From a virus, in IMG/VR virus record IMGVR_UViG_3300023112_000027, positions 1 through 47,124 of that record: a DNA stretch of 47,124 nt. One strand, written 5' to 3'. The notes beneath the pieces were generated by a model. The model was not told the DNA's origin. It saw nothing but the letters and a program-made list of their open reading frames with translations, and ran no database searches. Position numbers and translations under genes: made by a program. Shown here one piece after another: positions 4,793-12,406 of this stretch; within the stretch, counting starts at the first letter, position 1; every line of letters begins with the position of its first letter.

Positions 4793-5413
4793 ATGCCTAA
4801 AGTATTAATTATTGATGGTGGCCCAAGCTACTATGCAATGTTCGACAAGATGGGTTGGAAGTTTGCAACAAAGGTTGAAGATGCAGACCTAGTACAGTTT
4901 ACAGGTGGTGCTGATGTAACACCTAGCTACTATGGGCAAGTACCTCACCCAACTACATCATCAGATGCAGGTCGTGACAAACGTGAAGCCCTTATCTTTA
5001 ATAAAGCACGTAAGTTAGGTAAGCCTATGGCTGGTATCTGTCGTGGTGGTCAGTTCTTACATGTGTTAAGTGGTGGCACACTATTCCAACATGTACATGG
5101 TCATGCAATGTTTGGGACACACGTTGCCGTAACGCCGGACGGGCATATCTTCCAAGTAACCTCGACACACCATCAAGCTATGCGAGATGATTGTGGGGAA
5201 GTCCTTGTAGTGGCCGAAACACACGCCCCACAGGAGTTTATGGACGAGGATGGTACGATTGCATTAAGCTCGGCATTAAACAGCGTAGAGAGCGTATATC
5301 ACGCTAATACGAAGGCTTTCTGCTTCCAACCTCACCCAGAGATGGACAAAGGGAAGGAATGCTGTGTGTTCTATTTCTCCAAACTAGCTGAATTGTTTGG
5401 GTTAGGGGCGTAG
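4793..5413 (+). CDS. Class I glutamine amidotransferase / C26-type hydrolase
   Basis: The triad is visible: nucleophile Cys83 in GICRGGQFLH (nucleophile elbow), with His181 and Glu183 in FQPHPEM. FTGGADVTPSYYG (about residues 36-48) matches the oxyanion and substrate loop of gamma-glutamyl hydrolase/PuuD-like members (GGxDxxPxxYG). At 206 residues it is a stand-alone domain. Known members either hydrolyse gamma-glutamyl bonds or pass ammonia from glutamine to a partner synthetase. Its place before a class II amidotransferase, two amidoligases and an ATP-grasp enzyme suggests it trims or supplies nitrogen for an amide- or peptide-bond-forming pathway. The exact substrate is unknown. Confidence 0.9.
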   Translation: MPKVLIIDGGPSYYAMFDKMGWKFATKVEDADLVQFTGGADVTPSYYGQVPHPTTSSDAGRDKREALIFNKARKLGKPMAGICRGGQFLHVLSGGTLFQHVHGHAMFGTHVAVTPDGHIFQVTSTHHQAMRDDCGEVLVVAETHAPQEFMDEDGTIALSSALNSVESVYHANTKAFCFQPHPEMDKGKECCVFYFSKLAELFGLGA

Positions 5414-5422
5414 TGGGATTAA

Positions 5423-5459
5423 GGGATGTGGTTTAGTTGCATTTACACCAGAAAATAAT
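5423..5459 (+). promoter_or_regulatory. 37-nt repeated leader element, copy 3
   Basis: GGGATGTGGTTTAGT (identical to copy 1), TGC, ATTTACACC and AGAAAATAAT, followed by TACAGGGG and the start of the class II amidotransferase gene. Confidence 0.7.
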
Positions 5460-5473
5460 TACAGGGGAATAGG

Positions 5474-6760
5474 ATGTGTGGATTAGTTGGGGTTGCCGGA
5501 GAAATTGGGCATACTGAAGATAAAGTCTTCAGAGATTTATTAATAATTGACAGTATTCGTGGCCCGCACTCAACAGGGGCACTTTTTGTGAGTAAGGCAG
5601 GGCATCCAACACTAATTAAAACTGCTGGAGACCCTTTTGTATTGCTGGAGAACACACGTTTCGCCACTCAAATGCGTTATGCTAACCGAGTGTTGCTAGG
5701 TCATAACCGTTACGCCACCAAAGGTGCAGTCAACAAGGCAAATGCGCATCCTTTTGAGTTTGATACTCTTATTGGCGCTCACAACGGTACATTGACAGGC
5801 CAATACCTGCTAGATGACCATAAAGATTTTGCTGTGGATAGTGAAAACCTATACTACCACATGGATAAACATGGTGTACAAGCTACTGCACCTAAGTTAA
5901 TGGGTGCTTATGCACTAACTTGGTATGATAAGAATGAAAGTTCAGTTAATTTCTTGCGCAACTTTGAGCGTCCTCTTTATTATACATTCGCCACAAGTAA
6001 TAAAACAATGTTCTGGGCTAGTGAGCCTTGGATGTTGACTGGAATCTTAGGTAAGCATAAGGTTGAGCACACCGACATCATTCAGGTGGAGGTGGGATAC
6101 CACTACAAGATGGTTATTGAAGGCAAAGGTATCCTGCCTGACATGATTATTGAAAAGGTCACGCCATACTCATACAAAGCAAAAAGCAGTAAGAAGAGCC
6201 ACACAAACGCACTGTCTACTTATGTACGGAACAAAGTATCACACATCTGCGGTGATGATGGGGTCTTTAGGGAACTTCAAGAGCATCTTGGGCAAGAAGT
6301 GTACTTTAGCGTGGTTGGTTTCTCTGCACCAACAGGCAACGACAAGAACGGGTACTACCTAGCAAGTATGTGTGCAAAACCACACATCAAGTTACGTATT
6401 ATCACCACAAAGGACAGCCGAACTAGCAAGAAGATTGATTGTGGGGAACGCTTTAGCGGTACGGTGAATCGAATTAACAAAAGGGCAGCTCCATACGGAG
6501 TTATAGCAAACGCAAGTATCTCTATTGTAAGAGAGTTACCTAGCGAGGATGATGAGGACGACTCACCATGCTTACTTGGCTATGGCGGTGCATTACTTAC
6601 AGAGCAAGAGTGGGAACATGCAACGAGTGGTTGCTGTGCTTGGTGTTCTAGCCCTGCTATTGCGGACGAGCATACAGATTACTCTTGGGTGGATGACAAC
6701 ACATACGTTTGTGGTGATTGCTCACAAGAAGCTGACGTTAAACAATATTTATTAGACTGA
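5474..6760 (+). CDS. Class II glutamine amidotransferase (Ntn) with C-terminal zinc-like domain
   Basis: Processing after Met1 would expose catalytic Cys2 (MCGLVGVAG). Family motifs follow in order: RGPHSTG (29-35), GHNRYATKG (76-84) and GAHNGTL (101-107), as in the glutaminase domains of GlmS and PurF. The domain covers about 220 residues. The partner synthase domain of those enzymes is absent. Instead there is a region of unknown fold and a Cys cluster (CCAWC at 387-391, CGDC at 413-416) that looks like a zinc knuckle. It probably releases ammonia from glutamine for the neighbouring ligases. It lies behind copy 3 of the leader element, 10 bp before the amidoligase gene. Confidence 0.9.
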   Translation: MCGLVGVAGEIGHTEDKVFRDLLIIDSIRGPHSTGALFVSKAGHPTLIKTAGDPFVLLENTRFATQMRYANRVLLGHNRYATKGAVNKANAHPFEFDTLIGAHNGTLTGQYLLDDHKDFAVDSENLYYHMDKHGVQATAPKLMGAYALTWYDKNESSVNFLRNFERPLYYTFATSNKTMFWASEPWMLTGILGKHKVEHTDIIQVEVGYHYKMVIEGKGILPDMIIEKVTPYSYKAKSSKKSHTNALSTYVRNKVSHICGDDGVFRELQEHLGQEVYFSVVGFSAPTGNDKNGYYLASMCAKPHIKLRIITTKDSRTSKKIDCGERFSGTVNRINKRAAPYGVIANASISIVRELPSEDDEDDSPCLLGYGGALLTEQEWEHATSGCCAWCSSPAIADEHTDYSWVDDNTYVCGDCSQEADVKQYLLD

Positions 6761-6770
6761 GAGGTAAGTT

Positions 6771-7670
6771 ATGAAAATCGGTAATAGCGAGTTTTTAATC
6801 GGGGCAGACCCAGAGTGTTTCGTACGTGAAATCAAATCTGGTAAGCTTGTCAGTGCTCATGGGATGTTGCCGGGCACTAAAAAGAATCCCCATAAAGTAC
6901 CTCACGGTGCGGTGCAGATTGATGGCATGGCAGCAGAGTTTAACATTGACCCAGCAGCAACGTGCGAAGAGTTTGTGCGTAATGTCACGTCAGTGTTGAA
7001 CACCATCCGTGAGATGATTGGGCCTGAATACGAGTTGGTGTTCACCCCCACAGCACACTTTGGTAAAGAGTTGATTGATGCTCAACCACAAGAGGCTAAA
7101 GAGTTGGGTTGTGACCCAGACTTCAACGCATACACAGGCAAAGAGAACCCTGTACCAGATGCTGAACTTCCATTTCGTACTGCAGCAGGGCATATCCACA
7201 TAGGGTGGACAGAGGGCCAAGACTCACACAATGCAGAACATTACAAAATCTGCCGCCACATAATCAAGCAATTGGACTACGCAACACTGCCCACCACACA
7301 GCTTGAGAATGATGACACACGACGTAAGCTATACGGCAAGGCTGGGGCGTTCCGTCCTAAGTCTTACGGGGTAGAGTACCGTACACCCTCTAACTTCTGG
7401 TTAGAAAGTGAGGAAACAATAAGTCTGATGTACATTGCGGTTACTCAGGGCATTAAGAAGCTCGTCTCTGGGGAGGAGGCGTACTCAGATAGCCCACACC
7501 AACAATCAACAGTACGAAGTACCTTCGACAAGGTTGAGGGCGTATACCAATACGACAATTTGGACTGCAAAAATCTCGCGAGAAAGTTCGGTTACAGAGA
7601 CCAGCTCCTTCACGCCCTCGAAGCCCAAAGACTACGTCCCCAACCACGTGAGGGGCTTTTCCATGTATGA
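6771..7670 (+). CDS. COOH-NH2 ligase type 2 (amidoligase)
   Basis: The protein matches the phage amidoligase family first noted in phiEco32, a circularly related branch of the glutamine synthetase fold. Visible motifs are GADPECF (11-17), DGMAAEFNID (51-60), GHIHIGW (140-146) and VEYRTPSNFW (201-210). Their acidic, His and Arg residues are those expected to bind Mg-ATP and substrate. The predicted reaction is ATP-dependent joining of a carboxylate to an amine. Members occur beside ATP-grasp enzymes and amidotransferases in phages (Iyer and colleagues, amidoligase survey). Substrate and product are unknown. The stop overlaps the next start by 8 nt. Confidence 0.9.
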   Translation: MKIGNSEFLIGADPECFVREIKSGKLVSAHGMLPGTKKNPHKVPHGAVQIDGMAAEFNIDPAATCEEFVRNVTSVLNTIREMIGPEYELVFTPTAHFGKELIDAQPQEAKELGCDPDFNAYTGKENPVPDAELPFRTAAGHIHIGWTEGQDSHNAEHYKICRHIIKQLDYATLPTTQLENDDTRRKLYGKAGAFRPKSYGVEYRTPSNFWLESEETISLMYIAVTQGIKKLVSGEEAYSDSPHQQSTVRSTFDKVEGVYQYDNLDCKNLARKFGYRDQLLHALEAQRLRPQPREGLFHV

Positions 7671-8223
7671 CCATGCTGAGTATGCTAGAACACGCCTAGT
7701 TGGCACTATCGTCCTACATCGTCGCACTCCTGTCTACATAGAGACAATTAAACGGGATATGACAGCTACTGTATACAATCCACTACAGAAAAATGCCAAG
7801 GCTTACCAAGTGCCGCTATGTGGGCTGAACCTCTTAGACTTTGAGTTAGGTTTTATTAACAAGCCACGAGGCGCTGTGTATCTATCCCGTAAGCCACTAC
7901 GGCATGACTGGAGACAAGGGCTTCGGACTAATAACGTACACTCAAGCAATGGACGTACCACCATGGATGATATTGCGGGGGCATTGCTCCACCGTTACCC
8001 CAGCTTCCAGCAGGTAGCCAAGCGGGTGTTGGTTGATAGGCTAGTCCCTAGCTGTGCTTGGTGTCAAGAGTTTGCAATGAACTCTCAGAACAAGATTATC
8101 TGGCGCTATGACGTGGTTGGGCAATACTCTCATGGGGATTCAGCAATAACACTTGATGCTCGATTTAAGTTCTTAAAATACAGTTTGGAGGAGGTTACCC
8201 GTGACAGTTGCAAAGTATTTTAA
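7663..8223 (+). CDS. Conserved-looking amidoligase-associated protein (186 aa)
   Basis: The start MYDHAEYARTRLVGT is chosen because GAGGGG lies about 7 nt upstream and it overlaps the amidoligase stop. The open frame extends further upstream, but only inside the previous gene. The N-terminal half is beta-rich (RLVGTIVLHRRTPVYIETI), with a later VYLSRKPLRHDWRQGL motif. A SCAWCQEF pair (about residues 131-134) could bind metal. The second amidoligase starts inside its 3' end (23-nt overlap). I do not recognise a characterised family. Its position between two amidoligases implies a role in the same pathway, perhaps as substrate, carrier or binding subunit. Confidence 0.8.
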   Translation: MYDHAEYARTRLVGTIVLHRRTPVYIETIKRDMTATVYNPLQKNAKAYQVPLCGLNLLDFELGFINKPRGAVYLSRKPLRHDWRQGLRTNNVHSSNGRTTMDDIAGALLHRYPSFQQVAKRVLVDRLVPSCAWCQEFAMNSQNKIIWRYDVVGQYSHGDSAITLDARFKFLKYSLEEVTRDSCKVF

Positions 8224-9043
8224 CATACCTGACAGGAAGCTCACCGATGGTGACCTAGGGGTTGAGGTTGAGGTTGAGGGATGCAACCTACCACGACGCA
8301 TCCCAAGATACTGGAACACTGATTATGATGGAAGCCTTAAAGGAGAGGCTTACGAGTATGTCTTAGCTAAGCCCCTAAAGAAACCTGAGTTAGCTAAGGC
8401 TCTGGTTGAGTTGGATAAGGCGTACTTAACTAACGGCAGTGTGGTTAACGACAGTGTACGCTGTGGTGTGCATGTCCATGTGAATGTGCAGAAGTTAACC
8501 ATTACACAACTATACAACTTCTTCACCCTATACTCATTGTTTGAAGGCCCGTTGCTACACTACTGTGGTAAGGGTCGTGATGGGAATCTATTCTGCCTAC
8601 CCTTGAATAAGAGCCCTCAAGTTGTGTATGCCTTACGTGAGGCAGCACAGCAGAAAGAATTCCGCCCATTGTATGACGATGCCTACCGCTACTGTGCAAT
8701 GAATGTCAAGGCATTAGGTCAGTATGGTAGCCTTGAGTTCCGTGCCTTACGTGGCGGCCCTGACCTACAGCGTGTGTACAAGTGGGCTGAGCTGTTGCAA
8801 CACCTACGTGATGTGGCAATGGAGTTTAAAGACCCTTGTGAAATCATTGAGTCTGCCTCCCTTAATGGGCACTTAGAAACATTTAAGAAACTCCTTGGAG
8901 ATAAACGCTCCGTCATGTTTAAGGCTGTACCAAACATTAAACGTAAGCTACAGAAAGGCGCACGTAATGCAGCAGCAATTGCTTTTGCAACTAACTGGGC
9001 AGACTTCGATAAGAAGTATGACCCTTACCCAGATTTCTATTAA
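8201..9043 (+). CDS. Second amidoligase (amidoligase_2 type)
   Basis: Motifs of the putative amidoligase family (PF12224-like) are clear: LGVEVEVEG (19-27, paired acidic metal ligands), DGSL (43-46) with EYVL (52-55), CGVHVHVNV (88-96) and YGSLEFRALRGG (175-186). The order E-x-E, D-GS, HxH and EFR is that of glutamine-synthetase-fold ligases. The start is GTG with a strong GGAGGAGG site, inside the end of the previous gene. It is only distantly like the ligase at 6771, so the two probably act on different substrates or steps. Confidence 0.85.
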   Translation: MTVAKYFNIPDRKLTDGDLGVEVEVEGCNLPRRIPRYWNTDYDGSLKGEAYEYVLAKPLKKPELAKALVELDKAYLTNGSVVNDSVRCGVHVHVNVQKLTITQLYNFFTLYSLFEGPLLHYCGKGRDGNLFCLPLNKSPQVVYALREAAQQKEFRPLYDDAYRYCAMNVKALGQYGSLEFRALRGGPDLQRVYKWAELLQHLRDVAMEFKDPCEIIESASLNGHLETFKKLLGDKRSVMFKAVPNIKRKLQKGARNAAAIAFATNWADFDKKYDPYPDFY

Positions 9044-9052
9044 GGAATTGTC

Positions 9053-9874
9053 ATGAAATTATTTATTAAAGGCCACAAAGCTGGTAGTAAGTCCGTTAAG
9101 GCGTTACGTGATGTATTAAAGGCTGCTGATGTTGATGTCAAGCTTATTCGTAATAAGAATAGTAAGTATGTACACGATGCGGAAGAACACCTAGTGATTA
9201 ACTGGGGTGATAGTGGTGCGGAAGTCTATGGGAATATGTTAAATGACCCGAGAGCTATCTCTTTTGCGTCAGATAAAATGGCGACATTCAAGTCATTGGC
9301 CGAACGTGATGTAAGCTCAGTCCCTTTCTTCTTTACTAAGGAAGGGGCTCAGGACTTCCTAGAAGCTCGTGAGGGACGCGTTGTTTATTGCCGTACAATC
9401 ATCCAAGGTAGTCAAGGGGATGGCATTGTAGTGGCTAAGAATGCCGATGAGCTAGTACCTGCCAAGCTATACACTGGCGGTATTGTTGACAAGAAACGTA
9501 AGGAGTATCGGGTACATGTGTTCAACGGCAAGGTTATCAATATACAAGAGAAGCGTCGCCGTAATGGTTACAAGGAGCTTGAGAACTACAGTGACGATGT
9601 ACGAAATCTTGCAGGTGGCTGGGTATTCTGTACCAAGGATGTCAAGCTTGGGGACGAAACGGTACAGACCTGTGTTAATGCCGTAGCTGCATTAGGCTTA
9701 GATTTCGGCGCTGTAGACATCTTACAGACAACCAATGGTAAGTGTTGGGTATTGGAAGTAAACACCGCCTGTGGCTTACAAGGCTCTACTGTGGACAAGT
9801 ATGTAGAAGCTATTAAGGATTACCTAAACCCTAAGGTGGCTGATGTTGCAGATTTAGTCTGGGGTGAGGATTAA
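9053..9874 (+). CDS. ATP-grasp ligase
   Basis: A compact ATP-grasp protein. The N-terminal domain ends near DKMATFK (74-80). The flexible glycine loop is GSQGDGI (119-125). EYRVHVFNGKVINIQEKRRR (151-170) gives the adenine and substrate part, and the metal-binding C-lobe has DFGAVDIL (217-224) and LEVNTACG (234-241). This layout is that of RimK/YheC-type carboxylate-amine ligases that add amino acids to peptides or cofactors through an acyl-phosphate. It closes the cluster, 10 bp after the second amidoligase. The probable role is the first or a chain-extending peptide-bond step. The substrate is not evident. Confidence 0.9.
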   Translation: MKLFIKGHKAGSKSVKALRDVLKAADVDVKLIRNKNSKYVHDAEEHLVINWGDSGAEVYGNMLNDPRAISFASDKMATFKSLAERDVSSVPFFFTKEGAQDFLEAREGRVVYCRTIIQGSQGDGIVVAKNADELVPAKLYTGGIVDKKRKEYRVHVFNGKVINIQEKRRRNGYKELENYSDDVRNLAGGWVFCTKDVKLGDETVQTCVNAVAALGLDFGAVDILQTTNGKCWVLEVNTACGLQGSTVDKYVEAIKDYLNPKVADVADLVWGED

Positions 9875-9895
9875 GGTAACAGCAAGTTACGTCAA

Positions 9896-9916
9896 GTAAC
9901 GGTAATAATAATGGGA
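9896..9916 (+). repeat. 21-bp direct repeat, copy 1
   Basis: GTAACGGTAATAATAATGGG plus one A recurs exactly at 10217-10237. Copy 1 ends beside the ribosome-binding site of the gene at 9927. Copy 2 runs into the fourth 37-nt element. It probably reflects duplication of a leader segment. Confidence 0.7.
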
Positions 9917-9926
9917 GTATTAAAGT

Positions 9927-10220
9927 ATGAGTAAGAGCTATAACAAGGTGGTCGTAATTAACCCAACGCTTAAATGTTACAAACAAGTTGGAACTACCAT
10001 TGAAGAAGGTACGCTGACAAGTATTGTATGTATAGGTGGTAGGAAGGTTAAGTTGCGGAACATTAACATGACTAAATTAGTTTCCAAGAAGACCGAGGAA
10101 CTAACCATCCTATATAACCCCAAAAACGGTTGGGTTAAAAAGTACCCTAATGCTTGTGTGGCAAATAAGGTCAGAGCAAAATGGGGAATGCACCAGCAAA
10201 TACTCACAGTAAGCGTGTAA
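9927..10220 (+). CDS. Small basic hypothetical protein (97 aa)
   Basis: A lysine-rich product with an N-terminal beta-rich half (KVVVINPTLKCYKQVGTTIE, then EEGTLTSIVCIGGRKVKLRN). It recalls the small early beta proteins at 2495 and 3247 (GTx...C...). A basic C-terminal tail is encoded close to the second 21-bp repeat. GGGAG lies 9 nt upstream. It has no known family. Its position between the amidoligase cluster and the replication block gives no clear functional hint. Confidence 0.65.
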   Translation: MSKSYNKVVVINPTLKCYKQVGTTIEEGTLTSIVCIGGRKVKLRNINMTKLVSKKTEELTILYNPKNGWVKKYPNACVANKVRAKWGMHQQILTVSV

Positions 10221-10237
10221 CGGTAATAATAATGGGA
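10217..10237 (+). repeat. 21-bp direct repeat, copy 2
   Basis: An exact copy of 9896-9916, overlapping the stop of the 97-residue gene and the beginning of the fourth 37-nt element. Confidence 0.7.
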
Positions 10238-10270
10238 TGTGGAGTATGTAGATTTTTGCTAGAAAATATT
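10234..10270 (+). promoter_or_regulatory. 37-nt repeated leader element, copy 4 (diverged)
   Basis: GGGATGTGGAGTATG, TAG, ATTTTTGCT and AGAAAATATT align to copies 1-3 with no gap but more changes. Unlike the others it lies 40 nt from the start codon and overlaps a hairpin (10257-10285). Confidence 0.55.
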
Positions 10271-10285
10271 TTCCATGTTCTAGCA
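10257..10285 (+). promoter_or_regulatory. Leader hairpin before replication block
   Basis: TGCTAGAA pairs with TTCTAGCA (8 bp) around 13 nt, 25 nt before the gene at 10310. It could stabilise the mRNA 5' end or bind a regulator. Confidence 0.45.
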
Positions 10286-10309
10286 CACACAATTTAATAA
10301 GGAAATAGT

Positions 10310-10537
10310 ATGTCAAAGGTTACACGTATCGAACAGTTAGCAAATGAAGATTCACTATACCGTGTTAGTGGTTTGTTTGAGAAGAGTCAGATTTGCACTG
10401 TGGTTAAGTTATTTAATTGTCACCTAGTAGCGCCAGTGCTAAACTGTCCTAAGGGCCAATACTATGAGAGCCACGTTTTTGAGGCAATGCTAAAGACGGG
10501 TTCAGTTAAAATTATGTGCCTACAACGAGGTTATTAG
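10310..10537 (+). CDS. Small hypothetical protein (75 aa)
   Basis: First gene after the diverged leader element and hairpin, 10 bp before the primase-helicase gene. The product is alpha/beta with three cysteines (QICTVV, NCPKG and the final MCLQRGY) and mixed charge. No motif is recognisable. AAGGAAA is the likely ribosome-binding site. Its place suggests a replication-accessory or regulatory protein, as inference only. Confidence 0.65.
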   Translation: MSKVTRIEQLANEDSLYRVSGLFEKSQICTVVKLFNCHLVAPVLNCPKGQYYESHVFEAMLKTGSVKIMCLQRGY

Positions 10538-10547
10538 GGGAGAGTAG

Positions 10548-12212
10548 ATGGGAAGATGTATAGCAGAGCTCCCACATGAATGTGGTACAGAGTTCGGGCT
10601 TCGTGCCTTTGAACGTGAAGATGGCACAGTAGATGGATTCTGCTTTCGTTGCCACAAGTATGTACGGCATCCGTTTGGTAAGCCAATGGGTGTTGAGGAT
10701 GTCCCAGCACCCAAACGTAAGTTAGGGCTAACAGAGGAGGAGTTAGCAGAGGCATTTGCAGAGATTGCAGAGTGTAAGGCCGTTGACCTAGTAGACAGAC
10801 GTTTACGGGCTGATTGCTTAGACTACTATGGAATTAAGATTGGCATGGACAGAGCCACTGGGAAGAAGCCTGAGCTTCACTACTATCCATACACTAAGAG
10901 GGGGAAGATAGCAAGGTGTAAAGTAAGACTCATTGAAAATAAAAGAATGTGGTCTATTGGTAATGAAAAAGATGTAGACTTATTTGGGTGGGAACAGGCA
11001 GTAGCCTCAGGCGCTAAGCGTTTGCTAATCGTTGAAGGAGAGCTTGATTGTCCTGCACTTAAACGTATCATTGATATTCACACCAAACCTGAATTTGACC
11101 AATACAAACCTGCCGTGGTGTCCCTGATTAACGGGAGTAAATCCGCAGGTAAAGACTTAGCTAGGCTTGCACCTAAGATACGTAAGCACTTCAAGGAAGA
11201 GGACATCAGCTTTGTCTATGATGATGACGAGTCAGGTGAACACGCCGTGGAAGACTCAATCAAAGTGTTCCCTAATGCAACATCAGTAACACTGCCAAGT
11301 AATGATGCCAATGCCTGTATCCTAGAGGGCACTACAAGGGGTGCGTTCAACGCAGTGATGTTCAAGGCAGAGAAGCCTAAGAACTCTCGGCTAGTGTCCG
11401 CTGATGACTTGTTTGAGGAAGCTAAAGTGCCTGCTGAGTTGGGTGTTAGCTGGCCTTGGGCAGTTATGACAGACATGACTCGTGGTATCCGTACTGGGGA
11501 GACTATCTACATAGCCGCTGGGGAGAAGATGGGTAAGTCTGAGATAGTTAACGCCCTTGCAGCACACCTCATTAAAGAGCATGGTTGGAAAGTGTTCTTG
11601 GCTAAGCCAGAGGAGGCATTGAAGAAGACGGTCAAGATGCTGGCGAACAAGATGGTCGGTTCTGTGTTCACAGACCCACACATTCCGTTTGATGAGTCTG
11701 CATACAACAAGGCTTGTGACCTGATGAAAGGTAAAGTCAAGCTCCTTGGTGTGTACCAGCATGTTACTTGGGAGGTGTTAAGGGCTGACATATGTGCAGC
11801 AGCAGCTTGGGGTACTAAGGCGGTGTTCATAGACCCACTAACATGTCTTACAAACGGCATGAGCAGTACAGAACGTAACGATAAGCTGATGGGGATAGGG
11901 CAAGAGTTAGCAGCCTTGGCACTAGACCTTGACATTGTAATCTTTATCTTTGCCCACCTAAATAAACCAGCACAAGGCGCTACGCCATGGGATAGGGGTG
12001 GTAAGATAACAACAAACTACTTTGCAGGTAGTAGCGGCATGGCACGTAGCTGTAACTACGCAATAGGGTTGGAGGGAAATAAAGACCCAGAGCTTAGTGA
12101 GGATGAACGTAACATCAGGAAGTTAGGCTTGCTTGCAGACCGAGAGTTTGGTGAGTCCGGCTATTGTAATCTCTACTGGAACAAGGCTAACCACATGTTT
12201 AGTCAGATATAG
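10548..12212 (+). CDS. T7-like bifunctional primase-helicase
   Basis: Domains run in the T7 gp4 order. A zinc-binding region has C12 with C32/C35 (HECG ... CFRCHKYV). The TOPRIM primase has EGELD at 163-167 and YDDDESG at 224-230. A DnaB-type helicase follows, with Walker A AAGEKMGKS at 323-331, Walker B AVFIDPLTCL and the C-terminal NYFAGSSGMARSCNY segment. At 554 residues it matches the usual size. It unwinds the fork and makes RNA primers for the family A polymerase encoded 1.3 kb downstream. It begins a replication operon with small genes inserted between the core enzymes. Confidence 0.95.
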   Translation: MGRCIAELPHECGTEFGLRAFEREDGTVDGFCFRCHKYVRHPFGKPMGVEDVPAPKRKLGLTEEELAEAFAEIAECKAVDLVDRRLRADCLDYYGIKIGMDRATGKKPELHYYPYTKRGKIARCKVRLIENKRMWSIGNEKDVDLFGWEQAVASGAKRLLIVEGELDCPALKRIIDIHTKPEFDQYKPAVVSLINGSKSAGKDLARLAPKIRKHFKEEDISFVYDDDESGEHAVEDSIKVFPNATSVTLPSNDANACILEGTTRGAFNAVMFKAEKPKNSRLVSADDLFEEAKVPAELGVSWPWAVMTDMTRGIRTGETIYIAAGEKMGKSEIVNALAAHLIKEHGWKVFLAKPEEALKKTVKMLANKMVGSVFTDPHIPFDESAYNKACDLMKGKVKLLGVYQHVTWEVLRADICAAAAWGTKAVFIDPLTCLTNGMSSTERNDKLMGIGQELAALALDLDIVIFIFAHLNKPAQGATPWDRGGKITTNYFAGSSGMARSCNYAIGLEGNKDPELSEDERNIRKLGLLADREFGESGYCNLYWNKANHMFSQI

Positions 12213-12219
12213 GAGGGCT

Positions 12220-12405
12220 ATGCTTAGATTCTTATGCGGGTTGTGGTTTGGTGCACTGTTAGCCATACTTGCAGCTATGTACATTTCAGAGAAGCCTATG
12301 AGGGATGCTTGTGGGCTAGTGGGGGAAGACTATTGGATGGTCTCATATAATGACTTGGTTGTTGTCTGCAAGAAAGGAGAGCAGAGAGTGACAGTGGTGA
12401 GATGA
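12220..12405 (+). CDS. Small membrane protein (61 aa)
   Basis: The start MLRFLCGLWFGALLAIL is chosen by the AGGAGGG site directly after the helicase stop. A longer frame upstream lies inside the helicase gene. One membrane helix (about residues 3-20) is followed by a soluble tail with two cysteines (RDACGLVGE, VVVCKKGEQ). It could be a single-pass inner-membrane protein of unknown role. It is 1 bp before the sigma-factor gene. Confidence 0.65.
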   Translation: MLRFLCGLWFGALLAILAAMYISEKPMRDACGLVGEDYWMVSYNDLVVVCKKGEQRVTVVR

Positions 12406-12406
12406 T

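Noticed and set aside
11391-11935. Minus-strand frames of 123 and 142 residues inside the primase-helicase gene
   Set aside because: They overlap highly conserved helicase motifs and have no ribosome-binding site or operon context.
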